DNA of 64,000 bases, taken from Escarpia spicata. Taxonomy: Eukaryota; Annelida; Polychaeta; Sabellida; Siboglinidae. Of the stretch, positions 1-11,278 are shown one piece after another; position 1 is the stretch's first letter; every line of letters begins with the position of its first letter. The notes beneath the pieces were generated by a model. It had not been told where the DNA came from, searched no databases, and saw only the letters and a program-made list of their open reading frames with translations. The stretch spans positions 50,324,181 through 50,388,180 of the forward strand of contig OZ023218.1 in assembly GCA_963995525.1 (NCBI GenBank), written 5' to 3'. The position numbers and the translations under genes are program-made.

Positions 1-69
1 ATGATCCAATTCTTATATGGATACATTTAACTGGATGGAATTTTAAAAATGTTGTATCTATCCAGCGTT

Positions 70-955
70 CGGCAGAGATAAGATCTTATTGCAGCTCTTG
101 TGCATTGCTCTTTGGTATAAATAGGATTAAAGAGCTTCAGATCATCCGCAAACAAAAAATTATGAGAGTTTTTTTATACATCAGGTAAATCATTTGTGAA
201 TATTACAAAAAGAACAGGGTCAATAACTTATCTTTATGGTATTCCACTGATTACCTCCTGCCAATTTGAACATGTGATATTTACTCTTACTTGTTGTGTT
301 CTGTGGGTCAGCAGAGCTGTAATCCGGTTTAAAATATTCCATTTTATACCCTAGCTCTGGAGTTTCTCAATGATTCGAATATGTGGAACCTTCTTAAAAG
401 CTTTCAAAAAGCACAATAAACTATGTATATGCATCCCCCATTATCCAGTGTTTCAGGCCATGAATCGAGGACTTTCAATAGTTGAAAATACTATTAGAAT
501 GGCCCTTGATGAATCCAAATTGCCTATCGCTCAGCAGGTCATTTTCTTTCATGTATTCAGTGATGGTTTCTCTGACTTTTCTTTCCAATATTTTCCCTAC
601 TGCGCTCGTTAAACTGACTGGTCGGTAGTTCTGTTCTTGGGTTTTACTCCCTTTCTGATAAATAGCATATGTATTAGCTTGTTTCCAGTCTGTGGGTAGT
701 TTTTCTGTTGTGAGTGATGTGTTACATATGATTGATAATGAAATGTTGAAGCTATGCTAATTTGTTTAAGACACAAGTATGGAAGCCATCAAGTCCTCAT
801 TGCTTAAATGTCTTTAGTTTTTTTAGTTTTGATATGCCACTATCGATGGGTTGATGTTGGAAGATTCCAATGTGATATAACATCTTATAGGTTCCTCCCT
901 CCGGGATGTCTCCTTCTGGTTCTCTCGTAAATACCGAGGAGAAGTAATTGGATAA
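70..955 (-). mobile_element. Degenerate LINE (non-LTR retrotransposon) RT fragment
   Basis: On the minus strand, broken reading frames give the RT order of a Jockey/CR1-group LINE. A YFSSVF stretch near 950-905 precedes the RT. Next come a GLDGFH box, PTDWKQANTYAIYQKGSK, NYRPVSLTS and a QFGF stretch. AFKKVPH follows near 400, then SGIP with a decayed GSV.DPVLF block, and finally FADDLKLF near 140. Several stops and frameshifts separate these blocks, so it cannot make protein. Neither end is clear: 3' sequence continues toward base 1, and the endonuclease part is missing. The plus-strand ORF at 370-612 is a shadow of this RT. It is not obviously the same family as the CR1 at 12650-16500. Confidence 0.8.
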
Positions 956-960
956 CACCT

Positions 961-3900
961 ATGTTTTTTCCAAGTCATGTCATTATATATATAATTATAT
1001 TCGTAGCATTGCTATATCGATTCGTTATTTACACATAAAATACAAGTTTTGCAAAACTACTAAAATAGCAACACATGTTCATGTTTGCGGATATTTAATA
1101 AATGTAATGATACATGTAGTAAAGCAATTGATAGTGTTCTGCATATACATTAGTCACACTGCAAACACACTTTTGGTGACGTGTCTATCATCACACTAGC
1201 GCTTCGTCACGCATGCCCACAGACCTCCATTCGTACTTTATAGATGGCCCCTTAGACAATGTATACGTATCTAAATGCGATTTTAAGAAGAGCATCCAAA
1301 TGTAAGTTTCTTTCGCAAGTTCGTTGTAAGGGATATGTTTGAATTAGTTATTATTTCAATTGTGCCAGCCAGTTGAAAATAAAAGTTGAATTCTTCCAAT
1401 ATGTAATGCACATTTGGTTTTCGGTTACAGGAGTGGGCCGGCGGCTGTCAAATGATACAAACACACGATATTATCTCTTTTGTGAAACATTTACACTCGT
1501 TTATTAAATTGTAGATACGCGTATGTACCATATGACTTTTGCAACAATGTAAACAATATATTTGTGACTGAATGCTATTACAGAATTGTGTTGAAAAACG
1601 CAGATATACTATTTCATTTGTTTATTTAAAAACTGTTGGACTGTGTTGTTTATGACAATCGTGTTTCAGTGTTGTGTGTGGCAGGTTCGATCCCTGCTAG
1701 TGTTTCAGTCATACACTACTGGTTGTGCACACACACTTATTCCAGTCAATAACTTCAGCCGTTTACAATAACTCCATCTAAACTAAGTTAATTCCAGTTA
1801 AACAACTATTGGAAATAGCATAGCAAATTAGTATGCCACATATAACATGACAATGGCAGCTAGGTAGGAAGACATTTCAGAAGGCTAAGCAATGATTCAG
1901 TCGTGGAAACAAGTGTGGAAGACAAATGTAGGAATTTGTACATAAACATTTCACAGAGAAAACACATCATCAAGGGAGTATTTCAACATGAAAAGGGCAT
2001 GAATACAACACTTCACCCCCCAACATCACCCATTTATAATTATATATCATAACACACCAACATGTGATGCAAATGTTGCCTTTGCACTATGCAGTAAAAA
2101 GATGGCTGGAGGAAAGGAGCCAACTTACATGGTTTGTAAAGAAAGATGACAGTAGGCGACCACATGCTAATGTTTGACAACTACAAGTGTATTCTAGTAC
2201 GAGAGGCTATACTGCTGATACATATATCATCTGGGGTGTTTGCCAAGGATGTGTGCAGTACTTGGATGTGTACTGCTGTAATGCAATAGTACATTTTGCA
2301 AGTTTTAAATGTAGTTGTTTGCAAAACTTTGGATAATGCCGATCGGTTTTATCAGGTACATTTGTTGGTTGTGCAATTTGAAATGACATGTTTCATACAG
2401 TATGGATATTAATCACTAATGTATTTATCTGGATTTTGAAAGAAATTAATCATGAGTAATGCAAGGTATATTATGTCCTGATGTTATGGTTTCTAGATTA
2501 TCAGGGTTTCACTATCATATGAATACTTGCCATAAGAAGTTAAATTTTGTGTAACAAATTTATTGACACATCTGTGACCATGTACACACATGCTGAATAA
2601 TATTAGGCATTGGCAATTGGTATGACAACAATATTTTCAGGCAAACATGTGTATTAAGACAGGCAATTCTCTTTTACTTTATCCCATGATCAGAGGTAAT
2701 GAGTGACTAGTTTTTTGTTTTCGCTTCTCTAGATTTAAATAAAAATCAGCTTGCTTTTTGCTTAAATAATATAATGCCAGTTCTAGATGTGTTTACCATA
2801 AAGGTGTATTATATTCATCAATACGTGGCCAGTGACATCTGTACTGTTATTTCCACATTGAGATTTTTATTTCAAGTTTCAAGAGACAGTGTTACTGAAT
2901 GTCAAATGTTTCAAACAAGTTCAAGTTAGGGAATACCAAAATAATGTTCTTCTTGAGGAAAAATGTTTTCTTTATATAAAAATAAATAATACACAAGTTA
3001 CTATTGATAGTATACATACGTGAATCGTGTGGAATTTGCTTGTTACCACCAATATGGCCAAAAACCTAACATTACCCAGCTAAATGTAGATCTACAAACC
3101 ACAAACTGAGCCAATGAGCATCTAGTTTTCACCAGGTCAGATATCCACACCTAGACGAGCATGTCGAAAAATCTTTAAATAATTTATTACGAAAACCTAA
3201 CGTTTCTTTACCATGTGCTTTTGACATTTACATTATAACATATTGGCATTCAAAATATAAGGCAACAATGCTGTATTTTGAACATACATATCATTAAACC
3301 ACACGTGGTTCATCCAACTCTACAAAACTACAAAAGCAGGCATGGGGCATGTGAATTGTGCACATTCTAATAAAATACATCACAAGATTTCTTTCCCCTA
3401 CAACTATGTTTCTGTGTGGAAAACCATTCAATAAATATTTGGCATATTTGGCATTTGCGCTCAATAAATACTTTGTATCAAACTATTACTTATGTTGGCA
3501 TGATCCAGTGGTATGATTGCACATATTTAACTTATCTCTCCATCATATTAATATTTCTTTGTGAATTTGCCTTTCACCATTCAACGACAACATGTTATTG
3601 CTAGAAAATGTGTACGCATGAAGTAAAATTAGAAAGAATTCATATTTGATACAATTCATTCTGACATTAGTTAACCTCGTGTTTCGCATAGACCTGATCT
3701 ACTTCGGCATTTCCTATTACAGCATCAGGCCCAGCAGAACCAACCAACCAATACGCTAACATCTCCCTTCCTGCTGCTTAGGCATCCACATTCATTTTCA
3801 CGATTTTCGATACTTAATAATTTCATCAGTCATGTATGTACAGATTGCTGACACAACCCTCTAGCATCTTCTCATGCTGTCCAAATGTCATGCCGTCAAC

Positions 3901-4800
3901 CCTCTGGCAATACTGGCCGAACACGCTACAGTTAACCTATCCATCACGTGACCTGTTGCCTTTATGAACAAATTGGACCTTTATCTTGAACTGAAGTGAC
4001 TTTTATCCCAAATATTCATTTCATATGAATCTACAGTCTAAGACAATATTTAGATAGAACAGGACACCAAGATGGTGAACATACGTTATAGTATGTTATT
4101 GGCTTGATATATCAATATTTGGCACAAAATTACCTTGAATGCGACCTTATCAGGTGACCTCAACTTAAAATAGGCAAATTAACACAGGAAATGGATTCGC
4201 CATTCTCGGTAACCCCTAAGTTGTCTCATTTATGGTTCTACTACTTTTGGTTCTCGAGTTATTGCACAACTTTACTCAGGACAGTGGCCATCTTGGATTT
4301 GTCCAATATGATCATCCTTTCACAACATATATTCTGACAAACACATTACATGAAATCTCGACATCAACATATTAATACAGAAATCATATTACACACAGAT
4401 GGTACATAATAATACATAACATACTTGCTTAGATATCAACACACGGAACATAGTAATGCAGAACATACTAAATCCTAGCAACGTCCATCACAAATGCATA
4501 CACAACTTATTCAACGCACTAAAACCTTGTCCTCTTTTGATTTATGAAGGGGAAGACGCATAAGCGAAACCTCGTGTACGGAACAGGGAAAGCGTCAAAA
4601 GACTCATAATATCGTAGGAAGCATAACTCTGATTGATTGTATTAAAATCATTAGCACGGGACGTACTATATACTTGTCTAAACTAGAAACAACTGAAATC
4701 CTGCCAAAGCTTACTAACACACTATTAACTACAATTTTAAATACTTTACTTGATATAACTTCTAACCATCTGGCAAAGACACATGTCACAGAACATTTCC
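961..4800. other. No recognisable gene; AT-rich DNA
   Basis: About 3.8 kb with only short ORFs (83 codons or fewer). None shows a domain motif, a splice-compatible partner or codon bias I would trust. The sequence is AT-rich with no strong tandem repeat. A T-arm-like block at about 1682-1698 is discussed under rejected items. It could be intron or intergenic sequence. Confidence 0.6.
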
Positions 4801-4842
4801 GACACACGCAAGCACGCAAGCACACACGCAAGCACACACGCT

Positions 4843-4932
<90 letters not shown>
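4801..4932. repeat. (AC)n microsatellite with CACGCAAG variant start
   Basis: An uninterrupted AC dinucleotide run fills about 4846-4931. It is preceded by variant units (acacgcaagc and similar) from about 4801. Long ORFs through it on both strands are repeat artefacts. Confidence 0.95.
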
Positions 4933-4933
<1 letters not shown>

Positions 4934-5080
4934 CGAACAATTTTGTATTTACAATGTTTCTGTGTTAGAACACCTTTCACATTTCATAATTTAATTGCTC
5001 ATAACAAATATTAAATCAAATATTACAAGCGATGCAGTAATAAAATAATGATCTAAAAAACTTGCACGAAAAATACTTAC

Positions 5081-5330
5081 TTCTGGTGTGGTCGGACTCC
5101 ATGCCCAGAAAGTCGTGGTTTGCCGAAGTGTTTGCAGCCAAACGTGACTTGTGCATACTGCAGACGTTCAGCATACAAAGGTTGTCCATCTTTGATGCGT
5201 TTCTTCGCCTGTACAATAGTTCGCGAACCTGTTTTGTGTATTGGACCTTCTATTCTTGCTGGTAGATGGCAAGGGCACTTTCAAACTCTTCCCAAGACCG
5301 AAATTGTTTTCCTAGCTGGAAGTCACCCAT
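5081..5330 (-). pseudogene. Damaged exon of a FAR1/ZSWIM-like DNA-binding protein
   Basis: From an ATG at 5330 on the minus strand the frame reads MGDFQLGKQFRSWEEFESAL and on to a TAG at 5252-5250. After a net frameshift near 5225 the homologous frame resumes with SRTIVQAKKRIKDG, an ERLQYAQVTFGCKHFG block and GHGVRPHQK. It ends at 5081, exactly at a consensus donor (GTAAGT at 5080-5075). The order 'SWEEFESAL', 'SRTI..AKKR', 'Y..VTF.C.H.G' and a basic 'G.G.RP' tail resembles the FAR1-like N-terminal DNA-binding region of ZSWIM1/3-type proteins, which are related to MULE transposases. Only one exon is visible. The expected downstream zinc-binding and catalytic parts were not found between 4600 and 5075. 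The stop and frameshift suggest a pseudogene or transposon relic, although the splice site is intact. The family call is from memory of the motif. Confidence 0.45.
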
Positions 5331-5339
5331 GCTGACAAT

Positions 5340-6066
5340 GCAATCACCTAAACATTAATGTAAAAGACGACTTGGCTTAATTATAAATTAACTGATCACC
5401 GTATTGTCCTCTACTAGTAGCAATACAAATAGTACAATTACGTAAGTACTTCACTCAAAACAACTTTTCTAACAGTTTATTTGCGGAAATTTGATAGAAT
5501 ATGTGTTAAGAGATTTAGCGCATATAGCTGTATATACCTTTGATCAGGTTTTTGCTAAAACATTTAAAAAATCGTTTGGACGAGCCTAAGATTCAATTTC
5601 TAATTCGCAGAGCTGGGCTCTGTGAATTAGAATTCGCTTCTTATTCGCAAAATGTGTGTGCTGTAGCGTAGTTCCCAGATTCCAGTTGGACACTGCGTCT
5701 ATTTTTTCCCAGTCACGCTTATTTTGGCCAGTCATTAAACAGACAGCGCCGCATCTTGCGACGAGTACTATACGATACTCCAGGGGACAATAACTGGAGA
5801 GGGACGACAACTGGCCTGCCTAATAACTTGTTCCTTCAATAATTCACAGTTCTGTAAAGAATATGATCCATTTCTGCATTGTAAACGATGTGAATGGACG
5901 AAGTATAGAAATTCATATATGTTGTCAACACATATACATTAAGCATGGTAATCTATCCCAAAACGTATATTTTATTACAACACTTACCTCGTGGCTCCCA
6001 TCTTTGCTGGTTGGTCGGCTCTGCGCTGAAAGGCGCTATCTAATTGGTTGATCGCGGGCTCTGCAA
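5340..6066. other. No gene recognised between the FAR1-like exon and the transposon
   Basis: Apart from the hairpin at 5598-5632 nothing coding is supported. A minus-strand upstream exon of the FAR1-like gene could lie here: a possible acceptor 'gtttag' sits about 25 bases before its ATG. I cannot identify the exon. Confidence 0.5.
5598..5632. repeat. Short perfect-like hairpin
   Basis: Two 16-base arms (5598-5613 and 5617-5632) pair with one mismatch, which would be a G-U pair in RNA, around a 3-base loop. It lies 268 bases upstream of the FAR1-like exon on the minus strand. No known RNA family is recognised. Confidence 0.5.
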
Positions 6067-6069
6067 ATA

Positions 6070-6480
6070 TAGTCTAGTCGGAAGAGGGGGGTATCGCGCA
6101 CCCCCCGGAAATCAACTTCTAATCGGCGTCTCTAGATCGGAAAAAATGCGTAGAAAATGCGTTAAAAAGTTGTCCGGATGTTCCACGTATCATTTTTATG
6201 CAAATCAGTGCCGCCATTACCGAAACAAATCTTTAAAATCTATCTTTCACTATATGCCAATATTGCAGATAACTTAACAAATAAAGTGTCTAGACACATG
6301 TTTTGACGGTCAAAGATCATAACAAAACTATTCGTGAAGTGACCACACGTGTCCGTGGCGTACTAGTATGCCAATTCGTGCCGCCATTACCGAAAAATCG
6401 ATTTATATATATATATATATATATATATGAGGGTTTTCTGAGGGCAATAATTTAAAAAATAGTGCTATTTTAATGTTTTG
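6070..6480 (+). repeat. Left terminal inverted repeat
   Basis: It pairs with 10745-11153 in inverted orientation. Shared blocks include the outer tagtctagtcggaagagg, 'ggaaatcaacttctaatcgg', 'cgtctctagatcgg' and an inner 'gggttttctgagggcaa' block. It contains two direct copies of gtgccgccattaccgaaa (6208-6225 and 6378-6395). A (TA)n run at about 6402-6428 interrupts the pairing. Confidence 0.85.
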
Positions 6481-7160
6481 TCTTCTTTGTCTTAATTTTG
6501 TCTTAATATTAATGGTGACTTCTATTTCCCATTCCATATAAACGGTGGTAGTAGAAGTGGACATTAAGCCATCATGCCCAAACGAAAAAATGACAGGAGC
6601 ACAGATCCTGCAGCCCCCAAACATTCTCCGCATACATGCATCCTTCATGTGGTATCCATGTCTGATCATGGTCGTTTTACACCCCTCAATGGAATCAAAG
6701 GAACTGCAAGTTCACGACAATACCTTCAACATTCGACGTAATCGTCCCCTAGCGAGTATAAAGTAACTAGTTCGTGTGTCGCCTCTAGCGTGGCCTAGTT
6801 ATGCAACTGTTTTGTTGGCCTCGACAGATAATTATAACGTGAACGAAAACGAATGAGAACATTCGTTGATACTCTCCGGTCTCCTGAATAACGTGTAATT
6901 TATTATGATATTCAGCCAGCTCCGGTTTCCCGAATATCGTGATTAATTTTGATGAAACCAAATCCGAAGATTGACGACTCTTCACTGAGTAAATCAAGAT
7001 GGTCGTCTGTCTTCGATCTTAGTTATTTGGTTAGTCACTCCCTGTATGCTCACAGCTTCTTTTGAAACCTTCACTTCCTCGATGGTTACACAGGGAAGGT
7101 CGCGTCCTGAATGCTTGACACACGCACGCACGCACACACGCACGCACGCACGCACACACG

Positions 7161-7199
<39 letters not shown>

Positions 7200-8051
7200 C
7201 AGCAGCTATTATCTCACTGATATATCATTTTGTTTTGGCCAGATTCCCTAAAAAAACGTTAAAATTTTATATGGAAATGAAACGTTAACATATAAATTCC
7301 AAAGTGCCAGCATTACCGAAACTAATTTTATTTTTAGTTGTATTGCAAATAAGTTGACAAAGGATTTTTTAGGGCAATAATTTAACAAATGGTGTTATTT
7401 TTATGTTTTATTGTTAGTCTTAATATTAATGGTGACTTCTATTTCCCATTCCAGATAAACAGTGGTGGTAGAAGTGGACATTAAGCTTTCATGCCCAAAA
7501 GAAAAAGTGACCGGAGCGCAGATCCTGCAGCCCCCAAACATTCTCCGCATACATGCATCCTTCATGTGGTATCCATGTCTGATCATGGTCGTTTTACACC
7601 CCTCAATGGAATCAAAGGAACTGCAAGTTCACGACAATACCTTCAACATTCGACGTAATCGTCCCCTAGCGAGTATAAAGTAACTAGTTCGTGTGTCGCC
7701 TCTAGCGTGGCCTAGTTATGCAACTGTTTTGTTGGCCTCGACAGATAATTATAACGTGAACGAAAACGAATGAGAACATTCGTTGATACTCTCCGGTGTC
7801 CTGAATAACGTGTAATTTATTATGATATTCAGCCAGCTCCGGTTTCCCGAATATCGTGATTAATTTTGATGAAACCAAATCCGAAGATTGACGACTCTTC
7901 ACTGAGTAAATCAAGATGGTCGTCTGTCTTCGATCTTAGTTATTTGGTTAGTCACTCCCTGTATGCTCACAGCTTCTTTTGAAACCTTCACTTCCTCGAT
8001 GGTTACACAGGGAAGGTCGCGTCCTGAAGGCTTGACACACACACGCACGCA

Positions 8052-8100
<49 letters not shown>

Positions 8101-8500
8101 CAGCAGCTATTATCTCACTGATATATAATTTTGTTTTGGCCAGATTCCCTAAAAAAACGTTAAAATTTTATATGGAAATGAAACGTTAACATATAAATTC
8201 CAAAGTGCCAGCATTACCGAAAATAATTTTATTTTTAGTTGTATTGCAAATAAGTTGACAAAGGGTTTTTTAGGGCAATAATTTCACAAATGGTGTTATT
8301 TTAATGTTTTATTGTTAGTCTTAATATTAATGGTGACTTCTATTTCCCATTCCAGATAAACAGTGGTGGTAGAAGTGGACATTAAGCTTTCATGCCCAAA
8401 AGAAAAAGTGACCGGAGCGCAGATCCTGCAGCCCCCAAACACTCTCCGCATACATACATTCTTCATGTGCTATCCATGTCTGATCATGGTCGTTTTATAC
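6380..8500 (+). repeat. Three tandem copies of the transposon's 5' gene end
   Basis: Unit 1 (~6380-7300) and unit 2 (~7300-8205) are near-identical units of about 900-917 bp. Unit 3 (~8205-8500) is the start of the real gene. Each carries 'agggcaataattt', a polypyrimidine acceptor-like tract (tttcccattccag; last base changed in unit 1), and an ATG at 6574, 7491 or 8392 starting MPKRK. Units 1 and 2 hit stops after about 50 codons and then run into unrelated sequence with an (AC)n tract (7119-7198 and 8034-8099). The first two therefore encode only a short N-terminal peptide. Confidence 0.85.
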
Positions 8501-10593
8501 CTCTTAGTGAAATAAAAGGAATTGCAAGTGAAACACTACAGCAGCTTCATAAGATCCGGGACCGACGTATCCACCAATCACATGAGTCCCCATATCGCAA
8601 TCAGTGTGCGACCGGATCCCTACAACTCTCCCCGATGACCTGGAAAGTGCTAGGTGTCACCGTCAGTGTTATCAGCGCTTTACTGTTAAATATTGTTAAA
8701 TCTTCTGGGATATGATACAGAACCCGAAGCATCAACCTCGCAATGGCATTACTCCCCTCGTACATTGTCTTCAGCGGGTTCCGCTGGACCCATCTTCCCA
8801 CCAGAGTGCATTTTCTGTGACAAAGTATAAATCAAAGATGTTGATCGCAAAACTGAGCGAGCTCGAGACTTCTCGTCTTGGAAGAACAGAGAAAATGCAT
8901 GGGATGAAATCGAATCACGGGCCGAGAAAATGGGTCTGGTTAGGCTGCATCGACAGGTGAAAAACAAAGACCTCTTTGCTGCTGAGGCCAAACACCATCC
9001 ATCATGCTTGAGATCTTTCCATACAGCGTTCGCTAACTACGATCGCGGGATTCGCAGATCCGAAGGAGCAAAGGATACCGAGCATGCTCGCATGTCAGCC
9101 GTCCACGAGAAGGCGCTCGTCTCGGTACCGGAGCACATTCGGACTCATGTCGTCTAGCAGAATGAGGTCCTACCGCTATCTTCCTTGCACTTGCTCTATG
9201 TCGACGAACTGAAACGGAATGGATACAAGAGCTCGGCCAATCGCGCTAAGAAACTACTGAAACGCCTACAGAATGACCCAATCAAGGACCATATCTATTT
9301 CATGAAGGTCGATCACGACAAAGCTGATGCCATTTCATTCTGGCTCGTGTACAGCTCGAATATCACCGTTTCTAATGCTCTTGCACGAGCTTACGCTCTC
9401 GGAAGCGCAGTCAAGAACAAAGACGTCGCTCTCTTTCTTCGTCGTAATATTCTACGGGTTTTCAGAGAGTCCGAAGGCCTACCGTGGCCGCCAACAGTCG
9501 ACGACATGGAGCTCAGTCCTGAAAAGCTCTTACCTCCAGACCTCCTCCGGCAAGGAAGGCGTGGATATGAGCGAAAATATGAAACGTCTGGTAATCTCCT
9601 TCGGGCAAGACCTGTGCCGTGCAGTGTCGGAGGGAAAATGTAAGTTACCAAAACACGTGCTTCTCTGTTTGACTGTCAGGCACTTGTTCCGAGAAGCAAG
9701 CAACTCACCATGATATTGCACAGGCTTGGCCACTCTGAGGGCTACAATGTTGGCTTACAGTTGGAAACTGCCCTGGCCAAGGCCCAGGACGAAGTCTCAA
9801 ACTATCTGAGGCCCTAAATCGTGACGTTACAGGGCTACGTCGTATTCCACTGTGAGTGTGACAACTTGAATAAAACCACTACGAATGTGCACGGCAGCAA
9901 CATGGTCAACAGTGCTGGGGGAATCATGGTGCAGGAGGTCAGGCCTGGGGATCGAGAGCCCCAAGGTCCGAACTCTGCCTGTCATCGACAAGTCGCAACA
10001 GCGTAGCCTGAAAGTCAACAAACCAGAAACTCTCCCATCCTTGCACTTCACTCGCGTTGGCCCAAAGTTTCTCGATGGTTCATCATTCACACCCCCTGCA
10101 GAGAACGACGCCGTCTATGCACTAAGATGCAAGCGTACTATGTCTGGCTCTTCAGCAGGTATATCGGAAGCAGCGGCAAGCAGCCCGTGCCTTGTCTACG
10201 GGGCTTCACCTCTGCACCCGGGACTCCCCCCAGAAAATCAACAGTAGGCTACTTCAAGCCCATCCATCAACCGATCATTGACAACACAGTTGTTCGCGAG
10301 CTACTGAAGCGCTCGGAGGTAGCCACGGCTGAGGTGGGTCAGTAGTGGGTCCTGAATACATTCGATCTGGGAGTCTATTTGAAAGCCCTACCCAATGGAG
10401 AGGCTGTTATTGGAGCGATTCGCCGAGGAGGAGAACATCCCCATCACAGACCCCGCTGCGCTTCTCAACATGACCCAGTCTTGCAATCGAGATCACCTCG
10501 ACGAAACCCTCAAAGAAGGATGAGGAGGAGTAGGAAGAGGAAGAAGAGGACGAGTTTGACTTTGACGGTTTCATTGAAAGCGATGATGAGTGA
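8392..10593 (+). pseudogene. Broken transposon protein (putative transposase, zinc-binding N-terminus)
   Basis: Starting at ATG 8392 (MPKRKSDRSADPAAP), homologous pieces in all three frames follow in order. First is a CHRQCYQRFT motif at about 8655. A CIFCDK box follows at about 8806, with one TAA just after it. A long stretch 8838-9157 carries HHPSCLRSFH, which together suggest C2-HC zinc binding. 9185-9640 is open, then KRLVISFGQDLC and LPKHVLL near 9580-9660, and LHRLGHSEGYNVGLQLETAL at 9716-9775. A CDNLNKTTTNVHGSNMVNSA block lies near 9858, and GYFKPIHQPI and VLNTFDLG near 10240-10370. After that the expected continuation is missing and the sequence jumps to an acidic C-terminus ending FDGFIESDDE with a stop at 10591-10593. 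The copy has several frameshifts, at least three stops and an internal deletion, so it is inactive. The family is recognised from invertebrate hypothetical proteins; catalytic residues are not assigned. Confidence 0.7.
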
Positions 10594-10744
10594 TGGATCT
10601 GATAGTGGAGAACACTTCCCTTGCAATGTTTGAAGACGTCTTCTGTTCTGTTATTACCTACTTCAATAAATGAGTTAATCAGTTAATTTAGTGGAATTTC
10701 TGTATTTAAAACAATTTGAAATGACCCCCTAGCACGTGACCTTG

Positions 10745-11153
10745 ACCTGTGATCGCAAAAATAACACAATTTGTGTTATTTCATTGCCCTCAAAAACCCT
10801 CTCTCACCTTATCAGCAATATATATTTTTTTAATCGATTTTTCGGTAATGACCGCACGAATTTGCATACTGGTATGCCACGGATACGTGTGGTCACTTCA
10901 AGAATAGTTTTATTATGATCTTTGACCGCCAAAACATGTGTTTAGACACCTTATTTATTAAGTTATCTGGAATATTGGCTGATATATAGAGAAATATAGA
11001 TTTTACGATTTTTTTCGCATTAAAATGATACGTGGGAAATCCGGACGACTCTTTAACATAGCTCATCGTTTTCTACGCATTTTTTTCCGATCTAGAGACG
11101 CCGATTAGAAGTTGATTTCCGGGGGTGCACGACCTCCTCTTCCGACTAGACTA
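10745..11153 (-). repeat. Right terminal inverted repeat
   Basis: Reverse complement of the left arm. The outer 90 bases match almost perfectly apart from a short indel near 11125-11135. The inner part keeps one inverted copy of the subterminal motif at 10840-10857 (gtgcggtcattaccgaaa on the minus strand). The second copy expected further out is lost. Confidence 0.85.
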
Positions 11154-11159
11154 ATAAGG

Positions 11160-11278
11160 TTCCATTTCTTATTCGGGGCCGGTTTCATGAAGCATACTTA
11201 AAGTTACGCAATTACTTAGCGTCACGTGTTTGTATAAACTCCCATGTTCGCTTATATTTAAAAAATCACGTAATTTAC
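11160..11278. other. Short flank between transposon and L2-like LINE
   Basis: About 120 bp of unique-looking sequence between the ATA duplication and the LINE tail. Nothing recognised. Confidence 0.5.

Larger units (their letters stand above)
6070..11153 (+). mobile_element. DNA transposon with ~400-bp TIRs and ATA target duplication
   Basis: The element starts tagtctagtcggaagagg at 6070 and ends with the reverse complement at 11153. It is flanked by ATA at 6067-6069 and again at 11154-11156. The inverted repeats run inward for about 400 bp on each side (6070 to ~6480; ~10745 to 11153) with small indels. Inside are three tandem copies of the 5' gene end, then a frame-broken gene (8392-10593) on the plus strand. 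The protein resembles a widespread invertebrate transposon-encoded family that I cannot name securely. A 3-bp duplication would fit Academ-like or PIF/Harbinger-like elements, but no hallmark settles it. Preserved ends and duplication suggest a fairly recent insertion. The broken gene suggests the copy could only move with help from another copy. Confidence 0.85.

Noticed and set aside
370..612. Plus-strand ORF of 80 codons
   Set aside because: It is antisense to the LINE RT relic, where the AFKKVPH and NYRPVSLTS motifs are read.
1676..1705. tRNA T-arm-like block gcaggttcgatccctgc
   Set aside because: The arm pairs perfectly, but upstream there is no A box, anticodon arm or matching acceptor stem at tRNA distance. 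An isolated T-arm is not enough for a tRNA or SINE call.
4746..4980. ORFs of poly-Cys/Val and poly-His/Thr through the AC run
   Set aside because: They are readings of a dinucleotide repeat. The same applies at 7046-7197, 20390-21359 and 47675-47857.
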